NCBI GenBank assembly: GCA_946902985.2
Contig: OX336389.2
Span: 1,082,815,788-1,082,879,787 of the forward strand
Source: Meconema thalassinum
Taxonomy: Eukaryota; Arthropoda; Insecta; Orthoptera; Tettigoniidae
Direction: 5' to 3'
DNA: 64,000 nucleotides
Both the position numbers and the translations under genes were made by a program. Within the stretch, counting starts at the first letter, position 1. Every line of letters begins with the position of its first letter. The notes under the pieces are model-generated. The model was not told where the DNA came from and did not search any database. It saw nothing but the letters and a program-made list of their open reading frames with translations. Shown piece by piece: positions 37,646 through 48,330 of the stretch.

Positions 37646-38180
37646 GATAGTTGTAATTTAAAAAGGCACGGTCGCCCTCTTTCCAATTCTACACTGTACA
37701 CCGCAGATAAAATTTAAAAAAATCATGATCCTCTCAGGAATTGAAGCTGGTGTTGTTGCGAAGAAAAGACAAGCGTTTTATAAACTTAACCACTTAACCC
37801 CTAATGGTTTGGGTGATGGTAAAGATGAAAATTAAATCTAAACTGTAACTAAAACTAACTACACACTTATATACAAGAAGGTCATAAAGAATAAAAAATT
37901 GGCCCTCAACCCTCAAGAATATGGATTGAGGGAGTTGGAAGGAAGGAGAGCCATGAAAGCCAGATAGAAAAGTAAAAGAGGAGAGGCTGTTCCCCAGAGG
38001 TAATGGATAAAGAGGAGGAAAACTGGACTCAACTCAGAAATTCCTTGGGGTCGCCAACTTCCAAGCTGATCAGCCGTGAAAATATTTATTATATATTTTA
38101 TGTAAACAATTATGATTTATAAAATATTTATACGTTTACTGTATTCTTATTTAATGTAAGCACTGGAGGCACTATCGACC

Positions 38181-38292
38181 AAAATACAACACTATGTGGA
38201 AATATATATCACATACATGAAGGTTTGGTGGCCCCATTAAAGCTATTCCTACAATGAATGATTTCGATGTTGATGTTCTATGGTGTGAGAAT
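38181..38292 (+). pseudogene. Relic of a repeated peptide ending in LWCENI
   Basis: Read on the plus strand: MWKYISHT, a stop, then RFGGPIKAIPTMNDFD and VLWCENI. The same peptide is decayed at 42670-42790 (minus) and appears again in the 100-residue frame at 43155-42853 as MWNVYHIWF and IYIPTINDLEMVIPWCENI. It may be an internally repeated protein once encoded by the element. No family recognised. Confidence 0.4.
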
Positions 38293-38643
38293 ATTTAATA
38301 TATGCTATTTGCTAATAGGATTTGGCACTGGAATTATTTTACAAGTAGTTATTTTAATGATCAACAGAGTTTAGTGTTAACAAGGCACAGCTCTATTTGA
38401 AAATTTGAATAACATGTTAAATGTTATACATCATATGCAACTACTGTAAGGCTCGTGATTTTTAATGCCTTTAACCCTATATTAAACACTCAGTTTATGA
38501 TACTGATAACTGCAATGTTACGGAAAAAATTGAAACGAAACAAAAATCTGTATTGAAAAACCAAAGAGTGGTTGAGCAAATATATACTGGGAAGAAAAAA
38601 ATGTAAACACTGATGTCCAACAAGACTAATTAAATCAGTAACT

Positions 38644-38722
38644 GTCAGGGTGGCGGAGTGGTTAAGGCGTTTGACTTAAGAGTAAATTTCCAAGTATATA
38701 AGGAAAGAAGGGTTCAATTTAT
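38644..38722 (+). pseudogene. tRNA-Leu(UAA) relic, left arm
   Basis: GTCAGGGTGGCGGAGTGGTT and GGCGTTTGACTTAAGAG keep the acceptor start, D arm and a UAA anticodon. The T arm decays after AAGGGTTCAATTT and the 3' acceptor strand is lost. The anticodon stem has a mismatch. Inverse partner of 42240-42327. Confidence 0.8.
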
Positions 38723-38852
38723 TCAATTTTTTATTACTTTTTTACAAGAGATAGACACACAGAATACAGCTCTTTTTGTTTATCATTTCTTTTAAACATA
38801 ACACTTGTTGAAAATTATTTTTAGGGGATAAGGGTTCTGCTACGTTGACCCA

Positions 38853-39591
38853 TCACACAATAATAGCAGCTTTACGAAGTTCATCTTCTATATTTAATAG
38901 CTCTTCGTCATAACCAATATGACCAACCTGTTTACAGGCATGCAAGAGCTGTAGACGTTCGACTAATATATTAGGATCGTTCCATTTGCTATTTTTTATG
39001 AATGGTTTCAAAAACTCGGGAAGCAGTTCTTCATTTTCACCATCATCATGATTATCATCCTCATCATTATAATCATCTTCATAATGATGATCATCATCAT
39101 CGATATCATTACCATCATAATTTCCACCAGTGTCCACAGTCTGTTCAATGGTTTGGTTGCCATTGATAGTGTTTAAAGCTTCTTTTTAGATGTGCTAGAG
39201 TGCTTTAACATTGTTATGTTATTATTATCACCATCACCTTCCCCCACCAACTTCTTGATGGGGTATATTGTCTCTGATATAGAAACATGGGTTTCTCAGG
39301 AGGTGTTAAAGGTTTCTCATTAAACAACTCGCTAACAGCATGAGTGTGTTGTAGTGTATTAAACTTGAGGTTAATATTATCTTGAGTAGCACTATCTTTT
39401 ACTTGGACTTGGTTTTTTGCTTTGGTTTGGGTTTTCCTTACATTTAGACTAGCGTGATTATTAAGTTTACAAACATGATTTTTTGAAGAAAGTATGTCCA
39501 ATTGTTTTGTCTTAAGCATTCCTCGACACTGTTTCGATCGTTGCTTTGAACAGCGCCAAATAACAGTTCCATTTTTATTGCTTCGTTTCAC
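38853..39591 (-). pseudogene. Acidic small-protein gene, left arm
   Basis: The minus-strand frames 39591-39214 and 39137-38853 together code for a basic, Cys-containing N-terminal part (RSNKNGTVIWRCSKQRSKQC), a Glu/Asp tract, and the C-terminal motif KWNDPNILVERLQLLHACKQ followed by GHIGYDEELLNIEDELR. The N-terminal WRC and KQC words look like a FLYWCH or WRKY-GCM1-like zinc finger (inference). A stop or frameshift near 39190 separates the halves. The C-terminal motif is conserved in four places in this window. No confident family. Confidence 0.6.
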
Positions 39592-39729
39592 AATACTGTA
39601 TATGAATATCCTTTATAGTAAGCCTAAGGCTTACCATACCTAGTCACTGATACTTCCATATCAACTGTCAAGCATAAACTAATCTCTAGTAAAGACAACT
39701 TGGTAATAACAACAATAGTTTAATGTGGG

Positions 39730-40010
39730 AGCATATATACATGCAAAAAGTGGGAGCAAAGGTGGGGGGTAAAACGTGTCAGCAAAAGAGGGAGCGAAAG
39801 TGGGAGCAAAACCTGTGAGCAAAAAGTGGGAGCAAATATGGGATCAAATGTCGGAGCAAAGCAAATATAAAAAGTGGGAGCAAATATGCTAACAAATATG
39901 TCAACAAATATGCCAGCAATAGTAAATACACAAGTGAAGATAGTTTAAAGTGCAAAGAAAATATGGAAGCAAATATGAGAGCAAAAGTGGTGTTTTTTTT
40001 AAACAACAAG
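39730..40010. repeat. GTGGGAGCAAA short repeats, left arm
   Basis: Degenerate 10-12-bp words (AGTGGGAGCAAA, AATATGGGAGCAAA and variants) recur through 39730-40010 and again at 40465-40545. The inverse words (TTTGCTCCCACTTTT) lie in the right arm at 40964-41035, where the array is shorter. Confidence 0.8.
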
Positions 40011-40019
40011 ACATAACAA

Positions 40020-40165
40020 ACTTAGTCATAACCTAACCAAACCTAACCTAACCCAACTTCACCTAACCTAACTTCACCTAACCTAACTTGACTCAACTTT
40101 ACCTAACCTAACCTTACCTATGATAACTTCACCTAACCTAACTTTACCTAACCTAACTTCACTTT
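40020..40165. repeat. TTAGG-like block, left arm
   Basis: CCTAACCTAACTTCA-type units repeat. CCTAA is the complement of the arthropod telomere repeat TTAGG, but the units are 10-15 bp and degenerate. The inverse is at 41335-41480. A telomeric origin is only a possibility. Confidence 0.75.
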
Positions 40166-40518
40166 ACTTATCCTTTCAACTCTCAGATCAAAATTAAATT
40201 CTGGGCAAAGTTGAGTTGGAACCCAAGACCTCAGGGATAACACCCAAGTATACTAGCCAGTACACCGCCAGATGTGTAAATTATCATGCAACACAGGACA
40301 AAAATAAAAGTTTTCTGTAGTGTAACTCATTGGCTGACAACCGTAGTTGGGAATTCAAACCCTAGACCTCAGGACCTCAGGACTTTTGTTTTGAACATTA
40401 TCAGAAATATTATTCCATTTACATTTTGCTGCTGCTTATAGTTATAAGAGTTGGCATTAATATGGCAGCAAAAAAGTGGGATCAAAAAAGTGGGAGCCAA
40501 TATGGGAGCGAAAGTGGG

Positions 40519-40962
40519 AGCAAATATGTGAGCAAATGTGTGAGCAGTTCAGCTCCCCTCGGATATCACCAGCGAGTGCTCATATCCACCGCTAGGTAGC
40601 GGAAAAATACTTTGCGTGTTGTATGTAACTATCTTACGAAGTTTGACTGCATGCAAAACGTGTTTGTATAAGCTGTGCATATAATTTTAATATACAATTA
40701 ACACTAAGTGTTCAGAACTAACATGTATAGCCTTGCCTAGGGTATATAGAGAATCCTTAGCAAGAAAGACTGACTAACCCAGGAGTGTAAAGCCTTGTCA
40801 TATGCAGTAAGCACCTGTTGGCAGAAAATGGTTCCTCATAATAACGGACTTAATGAATATGAAACGTGTTTTCAGTGTCGTCTTAAATCCTATTTTATAC
40901 GTTGTGATACGTGTAAGGGTTTAAGACGACACAAACGTCTTTGAGTGTCGTCTTTTGAGTGT
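40519..40962. other. Loop of the palindrome with a short hairpin
   Basis: A single-copy spacer of about 440 bp lies between the arms. GTGTCGTCTTAAATCC (40875-40890) and GGGTTTAAGACGACAC (40917-40932) can pair as a hairpin, and a third GTGTCGTCTT follows at 40946. No coding content. Confidence 0.7.
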
Positions 40963-41334
40963 CCCCACTTTCGCTCCCATATTGGCGTCCACTTTTTTGC
41001 TCCCACTTTTTTGCTCCCACTTTTTTTGCTCCCATATTAATGCTAACTCTTATATCTATAAGCAGCAGCAAAATGTAAATGGAATAACATTTCTGATAAT
41101 GTTCAAAACAAAAGTCCAGAGATCTTGGGTTTGAATTCCCAACTGCGGTTGTCAGCCCATGAGTTGCACTACAGAAAACTTTTATTTTTGTGTTGTGTTG
41201 CATGATAATTTACAGATCTAACGGGGTACTGGCTAGTATACTTGGGTGTTATCCCTGAGGTCTTGGATTCCAACTCAACTATGCCCAGAATTTAATTTTG
41301 AACTGAGAGTTGAAAGGATAAGCAAAGTGAAGTG

Positions 41335-41480
41335 AGGTTAGGTAAAGTTAGGTTAGGTGAAGTTATCATAGGTGAGGTTAGGTTTGGTAAAGTTGAGTCA
41401 AGTTAGGTTAGGTGAAGTTAGGTTAGGTTAGGTGAAGTTAGGTTAGGTGAAGTTGGGTTAGGTTAGGTTTGGTTAGGTTA
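41335..41480. repeat. TTAGG-like block, right arm
   Basis: GGTTAGGTGAAGTTAGGTTA-type repeats, inverse partner of 40020-40165. Confidence 0.75.
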
Positions 41481-42052
41481 TGACTAAGTTTGTTATGTCT
41501 TGTTGTTTAAAAAACACCACTTTTGCTCTCATATTTGCTAATACACTACAACGCACTCATGCTGTTAGCGAGTTGTTTAATGAGAAACCTTTAACACCTC
41601 CTGAGAAACCCATGTTTCTATATCAGAGACAATATACCCCATCAAGAAGTTGGTGGGGGAAGGTGATGGTGATAATGATAACATAACAATGTTAAAGCAC
41701 TCTAGCACATCTAAAAAGAAGCTTTGAACACCATCAAAGGCAACTCAAACCATTAAACAGACTGTGGACACAGGTGGAAATTATGATGGTAATGATATCG
41801 ATGATGATGATATCATCATCATTATGAAGATGATTATAATGATGAGGATGATAATCATGATGATGGTGACAATGATGAACTGCTTCCCGAGGATTTGAAA
41901 CCATTCCTTAAAAATAGCAAATGGAACGATCCTAATATATTAGTCGAACGTCTACAGCTCTTGCATGCCTGTAAACAGGTTGGTCATATTGGTTATGAGG
42001 AAGAGCTATTAAATATAGAAGATGAACTTCGTAAAGCTGCTATTATTGTGTG
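41480..42052 (+). pseudogene. Acidic small-protein gene, right arm
   Basis: Inverse partner of 38853-39591. 41480-41686 carries THAVSELFNEKPLTPPEKPM. 41700-42052 carries the Asp-rich tract and the end NDPNILVERLQLLHACKQ with EELLNIEDELRKAAIIV, in a frame with shifts near 41820. The zinc-finger-like N-terminus of the left copy is replaced here by TTAGG-like repeat sequence, so this arm lacks the gene's start. Confidence 0.6.
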
Positions 42053-42239
42053 ATGGGTCAACATAGCAACAGCCCCATCCCCTAAAAAAAATTCAACAAG
42101 TGTTATGTTTAAAAGAAATGATAAACAAAAAGAGCTGTATTCTGTGTGTTTTGTAAAAGAAGTAATAAAAAATTGAATAAATTGATAAACATTGTTTGTG
42201 TATATTTCTTGTTTTCTTGCATGTTCAAGCAATAGTTAT

Positions 42240-42327
42240 GTCAGGGAAGGGGTTCGAACCCTTGCTTCCTTATATATTTGGAAATTTATTCTTAAGTCAA
42301 ACGCCTTAACCACTCGGCCACCCCGAC
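42240..42327 (-). tRNA. tRNA-Leu(UAA), right arm of the palindrome
   Basis: On the minus strand: 5' GTCGGGG pairs with 3' CCCTGAC (one G-U), the A box is TGGCCGAGTGG, the anticodon loop is CTTAAGA (UAA), a long variable arm has its stem TTCC/GGAA, and the T arm AAGGGTTCGAACCCCTT has a perfect B box. This is the class II layout of tRNA-Leu. The base of the anticodon stem next to the loop has one mismatch (A-A), so activity is uncertain. It sits inside a mobile element, like its relatives at 38.6 and 63.3 kb. Confidence 0.85.
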
Positions 42328-42852
42328 AGTTACTGATTTAATTAGTCTTGTTGGACATCAGTGTTTACAAAACTTTTTTCTTCCCAGTATATATTAGCTC
42401 AACCACCTTTTGTTTTTTCAATGCAGATTTTTGTTTTGTTTCAATTTTTATCGTAACATTGCAGTTATCACTATTATAAACTGAGTGTTTAATATAGGGT
42501 TAAAGGCATTAAAAAATCACGAGCCTTCCAGTAGTTCCATATGTTGTGTAACATGTAACATGTTATTCAAATTTTCAAATAGAGCTGTGCCTTGTTAACA
42601 TTAAACTCTGTTGGGCATTAAAATAACTACTTGTAAAATAATTCCAGTGCCAAATCCTATTAGCAAATAGCATATATTAAATATTCTCACACCATAGAAC
42701 ATCAGCATCGAAATCATTCATTGTAGGAATAGCTTTAATGGGGCCACCAAACCTTTTTGTATGTGATATACATTTCCACATAGTGTTGTATTTTGGTCGA
42801 TAGTGCCTCCAGTGCTTACATTAAATAAGAATACAGTAAACGTATAAATATT

Positions 42853-43155
42853 TTATAAATCATAATTGTTTACATAAAATATATAATAAATATTTTCACA
42901 CCAAGGAATAACCATTTCAAGATCATTTATTGTAGGAATATATATACTGGGATCTCCAAAGCTTGAAGTAAACCATATGTGATATACATTCCACATAGCT
43001 ACATAACCGACAGTACGTCGTGGTATCAATCTCAGCCACCCAGCGCTCTCATTGTTTGTGTTGCATTTCAGTTCCATTTGCACTTCATTTGTTGACAATA
43101 ACCCCCACGCCAAAAAATATATATAGCAAGCAGGTGGACACAAGTTACACATCAA
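42853..43155 (-). other. Hypothetical 100-residue frame in right arm
   Basis: It contains VGYVAMWNVYHIW and TINDLEMVIPWCENI, matching the decayed repeats at 42670-42790 and 38181-38292. Its N-terminus MMCNLCPPACYIYFLAWGLL is hydrophobic. This is the longest surviving version of the peptide. Function unknown. Confidence 0.35.
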
Positions 43156-44455
43156 TAATTTTATAAAAGCTCTGAGGTATTGTATGATGATTTTTTAGTA
43201 CTGCATAACTGTTTGTTGACTAGCATTTACTGTTACACAACATTATTTTTGGTAAGCTTTACATAATTATCCTAATTGTCTCTGATATAATTAACTTGTT
43301 TAACAAACATGCTCATACGGTTTGTTTATAGGATTAAGCCTCTTTTGTATATGATTTCAAAAAAAAAAGATAAACAGCTTTCTACAACTATAGTCACTGG
43401 TCAATAACCAACATAATGGGCACAATATTTCCCTGATAGGTAACTCATGTTTGGTTAGTCAATTCTTATTGCAAGGCCAGTCAAGACCTAAGAAAATTAG
43501 TCTTAACATAGCAGTTTATGGGAGATGAAACTAAACTATGATGTTGAATGTACAGGTCATAGCCTAGGACAAAGTCATGTTGAGGTATTTGCCAGACAGT
43601 TCGGTAAACGAAACAAAAAAAACATGCATGTAAAGGGAATATTATAACATTTTTTAGTACATGTAGTGAATTTAAAAAACAAATTCGTTAAATTTCATGG
43701 TTTGTTGACCACTTGGTTAAGTTTGGTAACGTTTAGTGAATTTTCATCTATATTCGGGTAATTTAATATTAATTTGAGATAGTTTAAACCATTCTTTGAT
43801 AAATCAATGGCATTTCAATAAATCTGGTAGTTATTTGTTGGATTTTTGCTGCAATTTGGTGGAATTTGCTAAATTTGCAGTAAATTTAGTGGATTTTACA
43901 AAATCTTATTCATCAGTCCCATGTACTGTACTTAGTGAAAATAATAAGGGGTCATCTACACTATTATTAGCTACGTATCTAATACAATTTTGCATAACCC
44001 TAGGACCAGTATCGCATTATACAGGCATGCCATGTGCTATCATCCTTAAAGCCAGTGATATAAAACAAAAGAGGTCTTTAATTCCACCCCTGGGAGTCAC
44101 ATCTAGTAGGATGTAGGTTGACGACCACGGAGCCCCAGCTGAGTCCGTCATTGCCTCCACCAACTTGTGCTAGGCTCCTCTCTGTCTTCTTTCCTGTCGA
44201 CCACACTTGCTCAACTCTTGTTCTCTACCAACCCCAACATTATTAGGGTATCCAAGTTCTAGGGAGTCTCTTTATTTTCCGAGTTAATTGGCCCTTGTTT
44301 ATTTTTTGCGATATACTACTTGTGTGAGGAGGCAGCCTTGTTTTTATTTTCATGTTATTTCCTGCCTTTTGCTGAAGCCCCTCAAGAAGGTAGGATGTAT
44401 ATACCCATACCACTTGTGGTGCACTCTACATATGGCTACACCCTCAAGGGGCTTA
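42897..44455. other. Block present only in the right arm
   Basis: Relative to the left arm (junction near 38075-38085), the right arm has about 1.55 kb more, between TTTTCAC and GGCTGATCAG. Its first part is another copy of the LWCENI-peptide repeat, so the left arm most likely suffered a deletion. The remainder, including a plus-strand frame at 43796-44116, is unassigned. Confidence 0.6.
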
Positions 44456-44889
44456 CGGCTGATCAGTTTGGAAGTTGGCGACCCCAAGGGATTTCTGAGC
44501 TGAGTCCAGTTTTCCTCCTCTTTATCCATTACCTCTGGGGCAGAGCCTCTCCTCTTTTACTTTTCTATCTGGCATTCATGGCTCTCCTTCCTTCCAACTC
44601 CCTCAATCCATATTCTTGAGGGTTGAGGGCCATTTTTTATTTCTTATGACCTTCTAGTATATAAGTGTGTAGTTAGTTTTAGTTATAGTTTAGATTTAAT
44701 TTTCATCTTTACCATCACCCAAACCATTAGGGGTTAAGTGGTTAAGTTTATAAAACGCTTGTCTTTTATTCGCAACAACACCAGCTTCAATTCCTGACCG
44801 GATCATGATTTTTTTTAATTCTATCTGTGGTGTACAGTGCAGAATTGGAAAGAGGGTGACTGTGGCTTTTTGAATTACAACTATCCCAG

Positions 44890-45015
44890 CGTCCAGACAG
44901 GTGATAAAGGAGGCCAAGTTTCTTCAGGGACTGTAGCGCCGGGCAATAAGTAAGTAAGTAAGGTAGTAAGTAAGTAAGTAAGTAAGTAATTAAGTAATTA
45001 AGTAAGTAAGTGTTT
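44890..45015 (+). repeat. RTE LINE 3' tail in right arm (partner of 37.5 kb)
   Basis: Inverse partner: CAGGGACTGTAGCGCCGGGC followed by (AAGT)n. Shared between arms like the SINE. Confidence 0.75.
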
Positions 45016-45424
45016 GTCTAAGTGTAAATAAAAATAAGCCTAATGTATTTGTAATACAAATAGGCTTTGTGAAGTGCAGACTGCTTTAACTCCACATGTG
45101 CTCTCAGTCAGACAAAAACCTAATACTTTCTAACAACAGTGCACTATTCTTATCAGCAAGTGTCACAAGTTCTGTCCACCTTGCCCGACCACAGGCAGCA
45201 ACTAGAGCAAATGCATTCAAACATGTGTTTGTTTAAAATACAACTTTATCACTCTGCTATCACCACAGAGGTCCAGGTTTAATTTTCGAAAGGCTGCAAC
45301 AGGGTACACTGAGTCTTGACAGTTAAACCTTTTGGGGTCAATTCATGGATCATAACAAAGGGTTGGCCAGCCTGACTTTTTCAACACCTTAAACAAATGT
45401 TTACTATTACTGGTTAGTTACCTT

Positions 45425-45650
45425 TCGTTTTTCTTTTTTTCTTTCTTTGGCATTTCCCAATTAATTGAGGTCACCGGAGCCAACCAGGCTCATTTTGTTT
45501 TTGGCAGGGGATTTAAGGCCGAATGCCCTTTCTGACACCACGTAATTTTTCAGGTGAAAATTCCACCCCGTTGTCACCGGGATTTAAACCCCAGCCGTCA
45601 GGGTAAAGACGAGGAGCTAAGCCACTGCGCCATCACGTTCCCCACTGGTT
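45425..45650 (-). repeat. tRNA-derived SINE in right arm (partner of 36.9 kb)
   Basis: Inverse of 36870-37095 at the matching position of the other arm, including the A-rich tail. The same insertion in both arms means the arms were copied from one another after it, or have been homogenised. Confidence 0.75.
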
Positions 45651-46639
45651 AGGTATCTATACACACATTAATCCATAATTACCTCATTATAATAATTATA
45701 ATAATAATAATAATAATTAGCAAGCTTTCATCCTCGATACACACGTCCATTAAAGCATGGTTTCACATAACGCATATGCTTTTGAGGTGTGTTTAATACC
45801 TATTCCTCTGTAACATTACTATTTCCTGTTTTATACGTCAAAATAACCTATCAAGGTAAAAGTATATGGCATCATCTATTTTTTTCAACTATCACACCTA
45901 ATTTTTTAGGGTTCTTCGTTTGCAAAATATCGATTTTTTTCAATTTGGGGTAGTTTTCATCCCCCTACTATTTTTCATGAAAATAAAAGATCTTAGGTTC
46001 AATTATCATTTTTACATGTTTAACACCTTTTCCCCTGTAAAATCATTATTTACTATTTTAGGGGTGAAATGATCTATCCAGGCAAGCGCGCATGCCATGA
46101 CCAATTTTTTAAGCCTTCACACCTAATTTTACGGTTCTTAGTTTCCAAGGTATCGATTTTTTCATTTTGCGGGTAGTTTTTACCCCCTGATATTTTCATC
46201 AAAAACAAAAGATCTTAGGTTCATTTATCATTTTTAAGTGTTTAACACGTTTCTTCCCATAACATGACTATTTACTATTTTAGGGGTGAAATGACCAATC
46301 GAGGTAAAAGCCCATATCATCATCTATTTTTAAACCTATCACGCCTAGTTTTAGGGTTCTTAGTTTCCATGATATTGATTTTTCAATTTTGGGGGGTAGT
46401 TTCACCCCCCCCCCCCCCCCCAAAAAAGAGGACGTTGGCCCAAGTGCTAGGACCCCTCATACAAGACCCTAGCATGATTGGTTTGCGAGATATTAACAAA
46501 AGTGTAGTTAGGCCCTTTTAACAAAAAATGAATCATACATTCAAAAACAGAGCGTCACCGTGCTAGGATACTGCCTATGGCAAAATCCCATCGGGTTTCA
46601 GAAAAAATTAGCAAAAGTGTAATTAGGCCCTTTATTTTT

Positions 46640-47360
46640 ACAAAAGCCACCAGTGTGCATACATACCAAAAATTATTATTATTTACCCCTGGGTAAGGGT
46701 AGTTTTTATTTTGGGGTGGACATACCACGTCCATAAAAAAGGTGAGTTCACCACGAGTCCTCTGACACCCCATATGTTTAAATTCCATTATAGGTTAGCG
46801 AGATACTAAAAAGTGGATGACCTATTAGTTTTTTTGGTTCTTAATAAATATTTAAAAAACCTCATCTATAAATAATCATTTTAAGTCCGCTCTCTTACAA
46901 AAGCCCACTTCAAGTGTGCATGCATATAAAAAATACTATTTCACCCCCGGGTAAGGGTAGTTTTTATTTGGGGGTGCATATACCCCATCCATAGAAAACG
47001 GGAGTTCACCACGAGTCCTACGACTCCCCATATGTTTAAATCCGATTATTGGTTAGCGAGATACTACAAAACGGATGACCTATTAGTTTTTTTGTTCTTA
47101 ATAAATATTTAAAAATCCTCATCTATAAATAATCATTTATAAAGCCCGCTCTCTTACAAAAGCCCACTTCAAGTGTGCATGCATGCAAAAGAAATACTAT
47201 TTCACTCCCCGGTTAAGGGTAGTTTTAATTTGGGGATGCATATACCCCGTCCATAGAAAAGGGGAGTACACCACGAGTCCTACGACACCCCATATGTATA
47301 AATCTGATAATTGGTTAGCGAGATACTAAAAACCGGATGACCTATTAGTTTTTGGGTTCT
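46640..47360. repeat. Same array, about three units (right arm)
   Basis: Inverse units with GGATGACCTATTAG at about 46816, 47076 and 47336. The unit sequence matches the left-arm array. The smaller copy number makes the two arms unequal here. Confidence 0.88.
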
Positions 47361-48324
47361 TTATTTATTTTTTAATAACTAATCTATAAATAATCATTTA
47401 AAAACCCCACCTACTTACAAACGACAATACAAAAAAATAACATAATACACGTCATTAACACTTTTATAAAATAGCGCCAAAATGTTAAAAACGCACGTTT
47501 ACCTCAAATTACGTTTCCAAATTCCAGCCCTTTTAAAAAATAATCTCACCATCAAATAGGGCGGTAAAAATACCATCTAAACGACCCCTCACTCGACCCT
47601 AGTTCTCCCCCATCACCTAACCTTTTCCCAATATAGCCATGCGTATTCAAGCACACACGCGACTTGCAAGAGAACTGTAAGAACGTGCATAGGTTTTTCA
47701 CCTAGCGACTTCAAATTTATAGTTCGGGTAGAGGGAGTAAATACCAACCATTCATCACAAACAAACTTTTTTGTCATGTTCACCGTTTCCAAAATAGACA
47801 TGATTTTTCAGAATTCTTTTCTTTTGGCCTACACACTTGAAACTTGCTGTCCTCCTAGAGGGCATAGACACCTTTCATTAACGTCAAACAAACCTTGACA
47901 CAAAATTCACTGTTTCCAAATAATCAATAATTCAAAAACAAGAATTTTCAAAAAAAATGTTTTTAAATACCAACCCCAACGCCAACAATACCTCATTCGT
48001 TAAAATCCGACCATCCGTTCGCCAATTATCGGCAATGTTCGCGAGAAAGTAGGCTATCATTTTTTTTCCTCCTACACCCTTGAAACTTGCTGTCCCGCTA
48101 GAGGGCATACCCACCTTTCATTAGCGTCAAACAAACTTTTTTTTCCAAAATTCACCGTTTCCAAAATAATCAAAAATCCAAAACCAAGAATTTTCAAAAA
48201 AGAAAAAGCACCACACATTCTTAGCCAATACCTCGTTCGTTAAAATCCGATCATGCGTTAGGGGATATCGCCAAAGTTTATATGAAAGTAGGGGGATAAG
48301 CAGAACGCCTGTCATCCCACTACT

Positions 48325-48330
48325 CAGGTC
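48325..48330. repeat. Target site duplication, right (CAGGTC)
   Basis: Partner of 32834-32839. Confidence 0.93.

Larger units (their letters stand above)
32840..40518. repeat. Left arm of the palindrome
   Basis: Inverse of 40963-48324 with good similarity throughout. From the outside inwards it holds: about 270-bp subterminal repeats around GATCGGATTTTAACGAA, the eight-unit 258-bp array, a run of degenerate noncoding repeats (35.9-36.75 kb), (TTA)n, a SINE, an RTE tail, a tRNA relic, the acidic-protein gene on the minus strand, GTGGGAGCAAA repeats and TTAGG-like repeats. It lacks about 1.5 kb present in the right arm. Confidence 0.88.
32840..48324. mobile_element. Giant palindromic Polinton-like element, 15,485 bp
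   Basis: The ends are inverse copies beginning AGTAGTGGGATGACAGG. The 6-bp CAGGTC flanks both sides (32834-32839 and 48325-48330). The interrupted gene reads in frame across the empty site. Two inverted arms (about 32840-40518 and 40963-48324) face each other around a loop of about 440 bp. A 6-bp duplication, 5'-AG ends and 15-20 kb size are Polinton/Maverick hallmarks (established). However, no protein-primed DNA polymerase, retroviral-type integrase, packaging ATPase, protease or capsid gene is visible. It is best read as a non-autonomous palindromic derivative, or an unrelated family with convergent ends. Confidence 0.85.
40963..48324. repeat. Right arm of the palindrome
   Basis: Inverse of the left arm. 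It differs by having only about three units of the 258-bp array, an extra block of about 1.55 kb at 42897-44455, and a better preserved tRNA-Leu. Confidence 0.88.

Noticed and set aside
40020..41480. True interstitial telomere
   Set aside because: Units are degenerate 10-15-mers, not clean TTAGG runs, and they are mirrored within a mobile element.
32840..48324. Search for Polinton core genes (PolB, integrase, packaging ATPase, protease, capsids)
   Set aside because: None of their motifs is visible in any frame of either arm; I therefore call the element Polinton-like only by its ends, duplication and size.
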